Source: Thermoproteota archaeon (GTDB taxonomy: Archaea; Korarchaeota; Korarchaeia; Korarchaeales; Korarchaeaceae). From it: DNA of 64,000 bases. Numbering within the stretch: the first letter of the stretch is position 1; each line of letters begins with the position of its first letter. The stretch spans positions 310,001 to 374,000 of the forward strand of contig JAOZGC010000002.1 of NCBI GenBank assembly GCA_027491915.1, written 5' to 3'. Of the stretch, positions 16,375-24,593 are shown one piece after another. Under the pieces are notes generated by a model. It had not been told where the DNA came from and did not search any database. It was given only the letters and a program-made list of their open reading frames with translations. The translations under genes were made by a program, and so were the position numbers.

Positions 16375-18288
16375 TCACATCCTCTCCAGCCTCGGTATCC
16401 CGATCAGGTCCATGGCCGAGCCCAGGGCCCCCCTGACCGCGTCTACCAGAGCGAGCCTGGCGGCCTCGACCCCGCCCCCGGAGCCGAGCACCCTGTGGGT
16501 CTCGTAGTACCTGTTGAAGGCGGCGGCCAGGTCGGACGCGTATTGGGCCAGCAGGTCGGGCCTCATCAGATCGGCGGACGACCTGACGACCGACGGGAAC
16601 TCGGCCACCCTCATCAGCAGGTCCTCCTCGGCCTCGGACTTCAGCTCTCCGGGGTCGAAGTCCCCGGGGACGCCGCCGGCCCTCCTCAGTATGCCGCCGG
16701 CCCTGGTGTAGGCGTACTGGATGAAGGGGCCCGAGTTGGCCTGGAGGTTGAGGACCCTGTCCCAGCTGAAAGTCACGTTCTTTGAGGGGTCCACGCTGAC
16801 GAGGGCGTACCTGACCGCCCCGACGGCGACGGCCTCGGCTATATCCTCGGCTTCGACCTCCCCCTTCCTCCCCCCGAGGATCTCCATGACCCTCTTCTTG
16901 GCCTCGTCAAGTATCTCGTCAACGGTCACGTATCTCCCGAGCCTGCCTGCCATCTTGGCCCCGACCAGCTCGACCATCTCGTAGCTGAAGTGGATGAGCC
17001 TGTCGGGATCGTGGCCGCAGAGGGCCAGCCCCGCCCTGACCTGCATCTGCTCCAGCCTCTGCTCGCTCCCTATCACGTTGTACACCACGTCGGCCCCGAC
17101 CGCCTCCAGCTTGTAGACCGAGTACCCCACGTCGGTCCCCGTGTAGAGCCACGTACCGTCGGACCTCTGGAGGTAGAACCTGGCCGGCACGACGTCGGCC
17201 AACTTCCCCTCCCTCTCCAGCCTCTCCAGGTCCCCCTCTCCAAGGTGGAACGCCCTCCTGACATCCTCCCTCTCCCTTATGGCCCTCCACATGTTCACGT
17301 ACGCGGCCTCCCCGTCCCTCTCCAGGTACCCGGCCTCTCCTATCCTCCTGGCCGCCTCCTCGACCCACCCGTTCCATATCAGGTCGCTCTCCCAGTCGTA
17401 GGCGTCGTGAGAGACGCCCAGCCTGGCCAGGGTCTCCACGAAACCCTCCATCACCGACTCGGAGACTTCGCGAAAGAGGGCTTTCGCGTCCGGGCGGCCC
17501 TCCTGGTACCCCCTCATGAGGGACGTCAGCTCCGACTCAGGGTCGTCGTCCCCCAGGATCGAGGAGTAGACCTCCTCCACGACCTCCCCTCCCCTCCTCC
17601 TCAGGTCCACGAGGGCCTCCTCCAGCTCCCTCCTCCTGTCCTCCGGGAGGTCTTCCCTCCTCATCTCGAAGGCTATGTTCGCGGCGGCGTAGATGAGGCC
17701 GTACCAGTGATCCGGCTTCCCCCTGGGACGAGCCCTCCTCACCTTGGATCTCCCGTACGCCAGCACGGCGGGCTGCCTCCCGGAGTCGTTCACCAGGTAC
17801 CTGGCGCTGACCTCGTGGCCGAGGAACCTCAGTATCCTCGCGTAGGAATCCCCGAGGATCGCGTTCCTGCCGCTGCCCACGTGGAGGGGGTGGACCGGGT
17901 TCACGCTGGTGTGCTCCACGACGACGGTCTTACCGGTCGGGTCCCCCCTCCCCAACTCCCCCGATCTGGCCGACCCTATCACCTCGGAGAAGAACTCCCT
18001 CAGGTCGAGCGTCAGGTTGACGAACCCGCCCGACGGGGTTACCTCGACGGCCATGGGTATCATGTCGACCTCGATCCTGGAGGCGAGGTCCGCCGCCACG
18101 GCGGGCGGGGGGGCGCCGACGGCCCCGGCCAGCTTGAACGGGAGCGGGCTCCCGAGGTGACCGGGTTTCCCCCTCGGGACCCTCTCAACTCTTATCCAAC
18201 CTGGGTCGACCTCGACCCCGGACGCCGAGGCCGCCGCGGCCAGCTGCTCGGAGAAGGCCCTCCTCACCTCCCCCAGCGGATCCCTCAT
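16375..18288 (-). CDS. argS: Arginyl-tRNA synthetase
   Basis: Charges tRNA-Arg with arginine. This 637-residue class I synthetase has the N-terminal additional domain (about 1-95), the HIGH-type motif in NPVHPLHVGSGRN, a KMSKS-equivalent region at AKMAGRLGRYVTVDE, and the C-terminal DALR anticodon-binding domain (NSGPFIQYAYTRAGGI onwards). As in many archaeal ArgRS, the KMSKS lysine motif is degenerate. The ATG at 18288 lies about 26 bases downstream of TTTTATCT (18311-18318), which overlaps the end of the GTPase gene, so it is probably transcribed separately. Confidence 0.96.
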   Translation of the reverse strand: MRDPLGEVRRAFSEQLAAAASASGVEVDPGWIRVERVPRGKPGHLGSPLPFKLAGAVGAPPPAVAADLASRIEVDMIPMAVEVTPSGGFVNLTLDLREFFSEVIGSARSGELGRGDPTGKTVVVEHTSVNPVHPLHVGSGRNAILGDSYARILRFLGHEVSARYLVNDSGRQPAVLAYGRSKVRRARPRGKPDHWYGLIYAAANIAFEMRREDLPEDRRRELEEALVDLRRRGGEVVEEVYSSILGDDDPESELTSLMRGYQEGRPDAKALFREVSESVMEGFVETLARLGVSHDAYDWESDLIWNGWVEEAARRIGEAGYLERDGEAAYVNMWRAIREREDVRRAFHLGEGDLERLEREGKLADVVPARFYLQRSDGTWLYTGTDVGYSVYKLEAVGADVVYNVIGSEQRLEQMQVRAGLALCGHDPDRLIHFSYEMVELVGAKMAGRLGRYVTVDEILDEAKKRVMEILGGRKGEVEAEDIAEAVAVGAVRYALVSVDPSKNVTFSWDRVLNLQANSGPFIQYAYTRAGGILRRAGGVPGDFDPGELKSEAEEDLLMRVAEFPSVVRSSADLMRPDLLAQYASDLAAAFNRYYETHRVLGSGGGVEAARLALVDAVRGALGSAMDLIGIPRLERM

Positions 18289-18309
18289 CTCGCGGCCCGA
18301 CCCCCTCCA

Positions 18310-18807
18310 TCAAGATAAAAGTCGGCGCCTCCCCCTTATCCCGTCGACCAGGACGGAGAAGGGGACGACGACGTTGATCCCCTCCTTGGCCGACGTCTCG
18401 ACGTAGCCCAGCATCCCCTCCCTCTCCGCGAATCCCTCGGCGGCCTCGCGATCCACCCTCCTCCCGAGGTCCACCTTGTTACCCACCAGGACCGCCGGAT
18501 GCCCGTCCCCAAGCTCCCTCCTGGCGATCCCCACCCAACCCTCGAGGGCGTCCAGGGTGGCTGGCCTGGTCAGATCGAACACGTACAGCACCCCGGACGC
18601 CCCCCTGAGGGCTATGGGGGCGAAGAACCTGAACCTCTCCTCTCCCCCCACGTCCCACACGATCACCCTCTCCCCTCCCAATTCCATCGCGTGGAAGTCG
18701 GCCCCGACGGTCATGCCAGCCCCTCCAGCCTTCCCGGCCGCAGCCCTGGCGAGGGCGGTCTTCCCCACCCCTCCCTCCCCGCAGAGGACCACCTTCAACC
18801 TGCCCAA
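18310..18807 (-). CDS. Rab/Ras-like small GTPase (cassette 1)
   Basis: A 165-residue single-domain GTPase with all five G motifs: GEGGVGKTA (G1), a switch I Thr in MTVGADF, DVGGEERF (G3), NKVDL (G4) and ETSAKEG (G5). The switch II DxGGxE matches Ras-superfamily archaeal GTPases. There is no C-terminal lipidation cysteine. The TTG start comes 3 bases after the stop of the V4R-like gene, so it is the last gene of an operon with lipid reductase, zinc-ribbon and V4R proteins. A second GTPase at 52713 has a similar neighbourhood. It probably acts as a molecular switch whose partners are its neighbours. Confidence 0.93.
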   Translation of the reverse strand: MGRLKVVLCGEGGVGKTALARAAAGKAGGAGMTVGADFHAMELGGERVIVWDVGGEERFRFFAPIALRGASGVLYVFDLTRPATLDALEGWVGIARRELGDGHPAVLVGNKVDLGRRVDREAAEGFAEREGMLGYVETSAKEGINVVVPFSVLVDGIRGRRRLLS

Positions 18808-18810
18808 CGC

Positions 18811-19470
18811 TCAGTCCCCGAAGTACTTCTCGTGCAGCTCCCTGGACGCGTCCATGCTCACGTCCGCGAACAGCTCAGGGAAGTCCTCCACCACCCTCTC
18901 CCTCGGAGTCTGCTTCGGCACGGCCACCAGCGTCAGCTCGCAGTACTCGTCCCCGGCGGCCAGGCAGGCCGTCTCCCTGACCACCGTGTAGTACCTGGTC
19001 TCTCCGGGGGCCAGGCTCATGTAGGTGTTCGAGGCCCCCTCGTAGGCCCCGGTGGGGTAGTAACAGATCTTGTCCCCGGTCTCTATCTCGGAGGCCCATG
19101 GGGATCTCCTGTCCCTGAACCTCACTATTATGTAGTTCCCGCCGACCGCCCTCCTCTCCTCAGACTCCGCCTCCGGGTCCCTGCCGGAGAACATGTACCA
19201 GGCCGCCCTACCTATCACCCGTATGACCTTCTGGCTCGGGGGATAGCGGGCTATGTCCCTCCCCCCGAGCTTCAGCAGGTAGGCGTGCCCCATGGCATAA
19301 CCCCACTCGAATATCCTCAGGTTGGCCTTCTCCCGCCCCAGAAAGTCCCTCATCTCCGTCACGGTCATGAGGTACAGCCTGTTCAGCGTGAACGTGTCTA
19401 CGGTGGTTGCGCCGAACCTCTTCCTCATCTTGAGGACGAACATGCTCAGGCTCTCCGGAGGAGCCGACAA
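18811..19470 (-). CDS. V4R (4-vinyl reductase-like) domain signalling protein
   Basis: A 219-residue soluble protein. The C-terminal half holds a V4R domain, recognisable from YYTVVRETACLAAGDEYCEL, where the two Cys follow the family's small-molecule or metal-binding pattern (compare ETSCVARGDPYCEF in the V4R protein at 40081). The N-terminal half (about 10-90) is a helical region with NRLYLMTVTEMRDFLG. I chose the TTG at 19470 because GGAGGTG lies just upstream; the earlier ATG at 19515 has no such site. V4R proteins commonly sense ligands; here the partner is probably the GTPase encoded 3 bases downstream. Confidence 0.8.
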   Translation of the reverse strand: MSAPPESLSMFVLKMRKRFGATTVDTFTLNRLYLMTVTEMRDFLGREKANLRIFEWGYAMGHAYLLKLGGRDIARYPPSQKVIRVIGRAAWYMFSGRDPEAESEERRAVGGNYIIVRFRDRRSPWASEIETGDKICYYPTGAYEGASNTYMSLAPGETRYYTVVRETACLAAGDEYCELTLVAVPKQTPRERVVEDFPELFADVSMDASRELHEKYFGD

Positions 19471-19539
19471 GACATGACCACCTCCCTCTCCTCGCCCACG
19501 CCGACACGCGGACATGTCCCGGAGTCGCCGGGACCTCCC

Positions 19540-19959
19540 TCAGACACCCACCCTCACCTCCTTCAGGTATCCCCCAGCCCTGAGCCTCTCGGCCATTATC
19601 CTGGCCCTCCCGACCGGAATCCCGAGCAGGGCTGCTATCTCCCTTATCGTCCTCTCTCCGTCGCACAGGGCCAGGAACCGCCACTCCTGCTCGCTCAGGG
19701 CCGATATGTCCGGGCGCCCCCCGCCGGGGACCGGCACCTCCCTTATCCTCGCCATCAGGTCTCCCCCGACCTCCGAAACGCGCGCCGACTCGACGGACCT
19801 GACCTTGCCGTCAGGATCTACGTAGGCTATCATGGCGTGGTCTCCGTGATTTATCACGACGGCCGTCACCCCGGACGGGGAGGAAGAAGCCCTCCTCACC
19901 GTCTCCTCGTCCGGCTTCAGGTCCTCCACCCTCCCGCAGACCGGGCACCTGACCCTCAA
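19540..19959 (-). CDS. Zinc-ribbon plus winged-helix protein, paralogue A
   Basis: A 139-residue protein. Its N-terminus has CPVCG and a following beta domain with NHGDHAMIAYVDPDGKVRSV (about residues 37-56); the C-terminus (about 85-135) looks like a winged helix-turn-helix (ERTIREIAALLGIPVGRARI). The N-terminal half is similar to the protein at 54203 (CPICG ... DHGVTVFVDGRGNVREV), also encoded with a small GTPase. The TTG start overlaps the stop of the lipid reductase (TTGA). I do not recognise the family; a regulatory adaptor for the GTPase is a hypothesis based on the repeated context. Confidence 0.75.
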   Translation of the reverse strand: MRVRCPVCGRVEDLKPDEETVRRASSSPSGVTAVVINHGDHAMIAYVDPDGKVRSVESARVSEVGGDLMARIREVPVPGGGRPDISALSEQEWRFLALCDGERTIREIAALLGIPVGRARIMAERLRAGGYLKEVRVGV

Positions 19960-21218
19960 GCTCTGAACCTCCCCCTGCTCGGATCGAAGTGGGGGTCCGA
20001 GATCCCGCCGACCAGCCGGATGGCCGGACCGGGGGCGACCCTGAGAGCCCTCAGGATCTTCCTCTTTGGGAGCACGCGGAACATCTCCCTGACCAACTCC
20101 GAGTAACCCCTCCTCGTGTATATCAGATCGAGCAGCAGCCTCCCCATGTCGTCATCCTCTGCGGCGAAACGGAGCAAGTCGTCCAGGAACCTCAGGTCGC
20201 TGAACAGGAGATCCCTCATCTCCCTGCCGACGGCGATGTTCACCCCGAGATCTTCCTCCCCCTCGCACCTCCTCTGGTACTCGGCCAGGCCCTCCTCGCT
20301 GGGCTCGCCCTCCTCCAGGACCTCCCTGAGGACGTCGGAGGCCAGCTCCGCCGATTTGATGGCCCCCCTCACCCCCTCCCCGGTCAGCGCGTTCACGAAC
20401 CCCCCGGCGTCCCCGACCAGTAGAGTCCTCTCGGAGTACAGCCTGCCCAGGATCCCGTTGTACGGAATGTACGATCCGAGGATCTCCCCGCCGCCGGTCC
20501 GCGCGGCCCGGGCGAGCAGGCCGGACCTCCCCTCCTCCAAGAACCTCCTGAGCTCCTCCGTCGGGAGCGAGCCGTAGTTCTCCACAAGCGCCCCTATCCC
20601 GACGTTCAGGTGGTCGGAGTGCCTGAACACCCAGGCGTACCCGGCCCCGGCCAGTCCCATGTGAAACTCGTGGGCGGCCGCGTCCCGGAGATCTCCCCCG
20701 AGGGGAACGTAGGCCACCGGGCAGAAGGCGTTGCCCCTGAACCACCCCCGCGGCCTCAGGCCCAGGGAGGCCGCCACCCTCGACCCGAATCCGTCGGCCC
20801 CCACCACGGCGCGGGCCTCGTACTCCCCCCTCCTGATGATCACCCTGGCCCTCCCCTCCCCCTCGATCACGGCCCTCACGAACTCCCCCTCCCTGAGCTC
20901 TGCCCCCGCCTCGACGGCCAACCTGGCGAGCCAAGAGTCGGTCTGCTCCCGGGGGAGATTGTAGGCCAGGACCGAGTCGGACTCGAGCTCCAGGGAGAAG
21001 CCGGAGGGGGAAACGAAGATGCTCTTCCTCACCTCAACCAGGTCGTCGCTCTCTATTCCGAGCCCCTCGACCACTGGAACGCTCAGCGCCCCCCCGCACA
21101 CCTTCCTTCTCGGGTGCCTCTTGGCCTCCAGGGCCAGGACGTCGAAGCCGTGTTCGCCCAAAATCCGGGCCGCCGTCGATCCAGCCGGTCCGGTGCCGAC
21201 CACAATGACGTCTCTCAT
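19956..21218 (-). CDS. Geranylgeranyl reductase family FAD protein (archaeal lipid reductase)
   Basis: Reduces double bonds of geranylgeranyl chains in archaeal membrane lipids, using FAD. The 420-residue protein has the N-terminal dinucleotide fold VVGTGPAGSTAARIL, the family motif KVCGGALS near residue 40, VVGADGFGSRVA, and LLVGDAGGFVNALTGEG for the FAD-binding C-terminal motif. All are typical of digeranylgeranylglycerophospholipid reductases. It heads an operon with the zinc-ribbon, V4R and GTPase genes, an unusual setting that links lipid saturation or a related reduction to GTPase signalling. Exact substrate among paralogues cannot be told here. Confidence 0.88.
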   Translation of the reverse strand: MRDVIVVGTGPAGSTAARILGEHGFDVLALEAKRHPRRKVCGGALSVPVVEGLGIESDDLVEVRKSIFVSPSGFSLELESDSVLAYNLPREQTDSWLARLAVEAGAELREGEFVRAVIEGEGRARVIIRRGEYEARAVVGADGFGSRVAASLGLRPRGWFRGNAFCPVAYVPLGGDLRDAAAHEFHMGLAGAGYAWVFRHSDHLNVGIGALVENYGSLPTEELRRFLEEGRSGLLARAARTGGGEILGSYIPYNGILGRLYSERTLLVGDAGGFVNALTGEGVRGAIKSAELASDVLREVLEEGEPSEEGLAEYQRRCEGEEDLGVNIAVGREMRDLLFSDLRFLDDLLRFAAEDDDMGRLLLDLIYTRRGYSELVREMFRVLPKRKILRALRVAPGPAIRLVGGISDPHFDPSRGRFRA

Positions 21219-21330
21219 GGTCGGGGATCCCCCTGAGGATCCCGCCTTCTAGAAAAAACTTTCCTCGTCCGCGCGGGCGGCGTCCCTCCGGGGCCCCGAT
21301 AGCCCACCTCCGGTCTGGAGGCCCGCCGAC

Positions 21331-22962
21331 TCATCCCTCCCCGACGACCGCCCTGAGGAATGAGAGATAGGTCGGGCTCGGATCCCAAGGCCTGGACTTG
21401 TACTCAGGGTGGAACTGGACCCCGACCATGTAGGGATGATCTTCGACCTCGAAGGCGTTCACTATCCTTCCGCTCCCGTCCACGGCCGCCACCCTGTAGC
21501 CGGCCCCCTCCATCCTCTCGGCGTACTCCCTCACTATGTGGTACCTGTGCCTGAACCTCTCCCTCACGATCCTCCTCCCGTAGGCCTCCCTGAGCTTGGT
21601 CCCCTCGAGGAGCACCACCTCGTGGGCCCCGAGCCTCATGGTTCCGCCCTTGTCCCTTACCGCCCTCTGCTCCGGCAGGAGGTCGACCACCGGGTAGGGG
21701 GTCCCGGGATCAACCTCTGTGGAGTTCGCCCCGGCCCACCCCATCCTGGCCCTGGCGAAGGCCGCGGTGGCCAGCTGGGCCCCGAAGCATATCCCCAGGG
21801 TAGGCCTATCTCCCTCCAGCGCCCTCTCCGCCGCCGCTATTATCCCCTCGGTCCCCCTCGATCCGAACCCGGGGGTCAGCAGTATCCCCCCCGCCCCGTC
21901 GACAGACTCCCACCCGCGGCCGCCCTCCAAACCCTCCGAGTCGACGGCCTCGACCCTCACCCTAACGCCGAGCGCGGCGCCGGCGTGCCTGAGGGCCTCC
22001 ACGATGCTTATGTGGACGTCCCTCATCTTCCAGTACTTGCCCACCATGGCCACCGAGACCTCCCGGTCTGCGGAGGTCATCCTCTCCACGACCTCCCTCC
22101 AACCGTCGAGATCCGGACGCCTCGGCTCCAGCTCGAGCCTCTCCTCTAGGAAGCGGCCCATACCCTGCTCCTCCAGTATCAGGGGAAGCCTGTACACGAC
22201 GTCCAGGTAGGGGTCCTCGAATACCCGGTCCTCCGGCACGTTCGAGTAGAGGGCTATCTTCCTCCTGGCCTCCGGCGTCAGCGGGACGTCCGACCTGGCC
22301 ACTATCCCGTCGGGCTGCAGGCCGAGTCCCTGGAGTATCCTGACGCTCGTCTGGGTGGGTTTGGTCTTCAGCTCCCCAACCTGCCGCAGATAGGGGACGT
22401 AGGTCACGTGGACCAGGGCCGACCTCACCGAGAGCCTCATCTGCCTAATCGTCTCGAGGAAGGCCGACGCCTCGTAGTCCCCCACGGTGCCGCCCTGCTC
22501 CACCACCACCACGTCGCTGCCTCCCCTCTCTCCGGCCTCCTCTATCCTGCGTCTGACCTCCATCACCAGGTGCGGTATGAGCCTCAGGGTCTGCCCCAGG
22601 TACTCCCCCCTCCTCTCCCCGAGTATGAGGCTCAGCATCACCTGCCCGCTGGTCACGTTGTTGGATGGGTGCATGTTCACCCCGAGGAACCTCTCGTATG
22701 TGCCGAAGTCCTGGTCTATCTCGGCGATCCTGAAGGAGACCCCCCTCCCGGGGCTGAACTCCCAGACCTCCTCCGTGACGAAGATCTCCCCGTGCTCCAC
22801 AGGGTTCATGGTCCCCGGGTCCGGGTTGAAGTACCCGTCCAGCTTCACCATCGAGACGCTCCATCCCCGGGCCTGCAGGAGCTTCCCTATGGAGGCGGCG
22901 ACGGCTCCCTTCCCCAGCCCGCTGACCACCCCTCCCGTGACGAACACGTACCTGGGGGGCAC
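21331..22962 (-). CDS. pyrG: CTP synthase with an insert in the synthetase domain
   Basis: Converts UTP to CTP using glutamine and ATP. The 543-residue protein has the synthetase domain (FVTGGVVSGLGKG, KLDGYFNPDPGTMNP, VVVVEQGGTVGD) and the C-terminal class I glutaminase (GICFGAQLA with the catalytic Cys, VQFHPEYKSRP with the His/Glu pair). Between GEIFVT and DFGTYERF there is a longer stretch (EEVWEFSPGRGVSFRIAEID) than the short acidic DDG-type segment seen in typical CTP synthases, an insertion of about ten residues next to the active site. The GTG start has GGGAGG upstream and an AT-rich CTTTTTAC at 22985-22992. Confidence 0.95.
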   Translation of the reverse strand: MPPRYVFVTGGVVSGLGKGAVAASIGKLLQARGWSVSMVKLDGYFNPDPGTMNPVEHGEIFVTEEVWEFSPGRGVSFRIAEIDQDFGTYERFLGVNMHPSNNVTSGQVMLSLILGERRGEYLGQTLRLIPHLVMEVRRRIEEAGERGGSDVVVVEQGGTVGDYEASAFLETIRQMRLSVRSALVHVTYVPYLRQVGELKTKPTQTSVRILQGLGLQPDGIVARSDVPLTPEARRKIALYSNVPEDRVFEDPYLDVVYRLPLILEEQGMGRFLEERLELEPRRPDLDGWREVVERMTSADREVSVAMVGKYWKMRDVHISIVEALRHAGAALGVRVRVEAVDSEGLEGGRGWESVDGAGGILLTPGFGSRGTEGIIAAAERALEGDRPTLGICFGAQLATAAFARARMGWAGANSTEVDPGTPYPVVDLLPEQRAVRDKGGTMRLGAHEVVLLEGTKLREAYGRRIVRERFRHRYHIVREYAERMEGAGYRVAAVDGSGRIVNAFEVEDHPYMVGVQFHPEYKSRPWDPSPTYLSFLRAVVGEG

Positions 22963-23006
22963 CGGCCTCCCCCAACCCGGGCCGTAAAAAGTTGACGAGG
23001 CCCGGT

Positions 23007-23789
23007 TCAGATCGGCAGTAGGGGCCCTCTCCTCCTTTTATCCCCCCTTTCTCCTCCGGAGAGCCCGTATCTGGGCTCCCTGGGGACGACCGCCAGCCTC
23101 ACCTCCCTCTCCCACTCTGACGTCACCACGGTCATGTAGGGGGTCGCCCCGAGGGATATCCCACCTCCGCTGGCCGAGAAGGTGTAGGGATAGAAGAAGA
23201 AGGTGTCTTTGGGCACGGTCGGATCGTAGGGCAGCTCCACCTCGACTACGACCCTGCCGGACTCCTCGAAGACCCTGCCGTCCCCTATCGGGTACCTGGT
23301 CGTCTTACGCCCGTCTCCGACGTCTATCCACTCCTCCACCCCAAGGCCGACCACCACGTCGCCCGCGTCGATCCCAGGATCCAGGATGTACCCCCTTATG
23401 ATCTCCCCGGGGCGCCAGGGACCGCCCTCCAGCCTTATCCACCCGCTCCTCTCCTGCCTCGGCGGCCTGGGGAGGACCTTGATCCTCACCCTTCCCTTGG
23501 GGGAGAACAGCCCCCTCAGGCCGCCGGCCGCCCTGAACGTCAGCGTCCACTTGACCTGACTCCCCCGGGTGTAGACCGTGGGCGGTAGGGTGTCGGGGTA
23601 GCCTATCTCGAAGGGGCCGGGGCCCACCCTCCCGCTCCACCTGTAGATGGATATGACCTTGGGGAGGGGGGCCGAGGGGTCCAGCAGCCTGGTGGCGAGC
23701 ATGACCGAGAGTGTGGCCTCCACCTCGCCGCCGGACACCTCGCCCCTTATGGGCTCCCCCACCCGGATGAGCCTCCTCTCCAAGGTCAC
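23007..23789 (-). CDS. Beta-sandwich protein, possibly arrestin-like; function unknown
   Basis: A 260-residue soluble protein with no signal peptide or membrane helix. The repeated phrases VGEPIRGEV (near residue 10) and WRPGEIIRGYI (near 125), each followed by alternating hydrophobic strands, suggest two arrestin-like or Spo0M-like beta-sandwich domains. The C-terminus is basic and ends in a short hydrophobic LLPI. It starts 7 bases after the stop of the membrane protein at 23797, so the two are co-transcribed and may interact. The fold assignment is from pattern only. Confidence 0.7.
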   Translation of the reverse strand: MTLERRLIRVGEPIRGEVSGGEVEATLSVMLATRLLDPSAPLPKVISIYRWSGRVGPGPFEIGYPDTLPPTVYTRGSQVKWTLTFRAAGGLRGLFSPKGRVRIKVLPRPPRQERSGWIRLEGGPWRPGEIIRGYILDPGIDAGDVVVGLGVEEWIDVGDGRKTTRYPIGDGRVFEESGRVVVEVELPYDPTVPKDTFFFYPYTFSASGGGISLGATPYMTVVTSEWEREVRLAVVPREPRYGLSGGERGDKRRRGPLLPI

Positions 23790-23796
23790 CGAGTAC

Positions 23797-24435
23797 CTAC
23801 CCGTGGACCACCACCTCCGCCAGGTAGGTCTCCCTGAGGATGCCGGGCCCCTTCAGTATCCTGACGCCCTCGTAGTCGTCCTTGAAGAGGTGCAGCCTGT
23901 ACCTCTTGGGGGGCGTCCCCTCCCTCTCCAGCTCCCCGGCGAGCAGCCTGACGAGGGACTCCACGGCCGCCTTGAGGGTCCTGTCCTTGCCCGGCTGCTC
24001 CCTCGCCTTCGAGGTGTAAAACTCCTCCAACTTGACCAGGCTGTACCACCTGGCCACGAGCACGAAGTACAGCAGCACCGTGGCCGCTATCAGCGTCGCC
24101 TGGGCCATCGGATGGCCCCAGACCGAGAGACCCAGCGCGACCACGAACAGCATTATGGTCACCCTCAAGGTGAGCCTGACCACGAGGAACACCTTCGACC
24201 ACCTGGTGGCCGACGGGTCCCTGGCCGGCAGGTTCACCATGAACTCCAGGACCCTCTCCAGCTTCTTCCTCCCGCCGCTGCCCCCGAGAGCCCCCTTCAC
24301 CAGGTCCCACCGCTCGTCCAGCATGGCCCTTATCCTCTTTGGATCGACGTTCCTCCCTATCCTGTAACCGTCTATGGCCTCTATGAGGGCGGCAACGTCC
24401 TCCAGATCGCGTCTCTTCTTCCCAAACAACCCCAA
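23797..24435 (-). CDS. Two-helix membrane protein of unknown function
   Basis: A 212-residue protein with a basic, helical cytoplasmic N-terminus, two membrane helices (about 83-103 and 112-130), and a C-terminal cytoplasmic region of about 80 residues including RYRLHLFKDDYEGVRILKG. I do not recognise the family. The TTG at 24435 is the only reasonable start in this frame. It is the first gene of a pair with the arrestin-like protein at 23007, which suggests a membrane partner and soluble adaptor. Confidence 0.7.
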   Translation of the reverse strand: MGLFGKKRRDLEDVAALIEAIDGYRIGRNVDPKRIRAMLDERWDLVKGALGGSGGRKKLERVLEFMVNLPARDPSATRWSKVFLVVRLTLRVTIMLFVVALGLSVWGHPMAQATLIAATVLLYFVLVARWYSLVKLEEFYTSKAREQPGKDRTLKAAVESLVRLLAGELEREGTPPKRYRLHLFKDDYEGVRILKGPGILRETYLAEVVVHG

Positions 24436-24511
24436 CCACGACGCCCCCCAGGCGGCGTCCGGCCGGCAAATAAGCTGCCCGGGCCTTCGACTTCGCGCTG
24501 ACAGAAAACTA

Positions 24512-24520
24512 TATTAATTT
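24512..24520 (+). promoter_or_regulatory. TATA box of the amino-acid permease gene
   Basis: The AT-rich run with core TATATTAAT is the best TATA-like element in the region and predicts a start of transcription near 24543, right at an inverted repeat. Confidence 0.55.
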
Positions 24521-24542
24521 ACCAGATGACGAAGTTGGGACC

Positions 24543-24562
24543 GTCCGACGTGACGGTCGGAC
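24543..24562. promoter_or_regulatory. Inverted repeat at the predicted transcription start of the permease
   Basis: GTCCGAC (24543-24549) and GTCGGAC (24556-24562) are exact inverted 7-base arms around a 6-base spacer, about 26 bases downstream of the TATA box. Such placement fits a repressor operator that blocks initiation, or a short leader hairpin. Confidence 0.4.
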
Positions 24563-24593
24563 CGAAAATATGTGAGTGTCGGGGGGAATATGG

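Noticed and set aside
16990-18318. 442-codon open frame on the plus strand opposite argS
   Set aside because: It is fully antisense to a well-recognised ArgRS, has low-complexity His/Pro/Val/Arg-rich translation and no domain pattern. High GC content creates such frames throughout the window.
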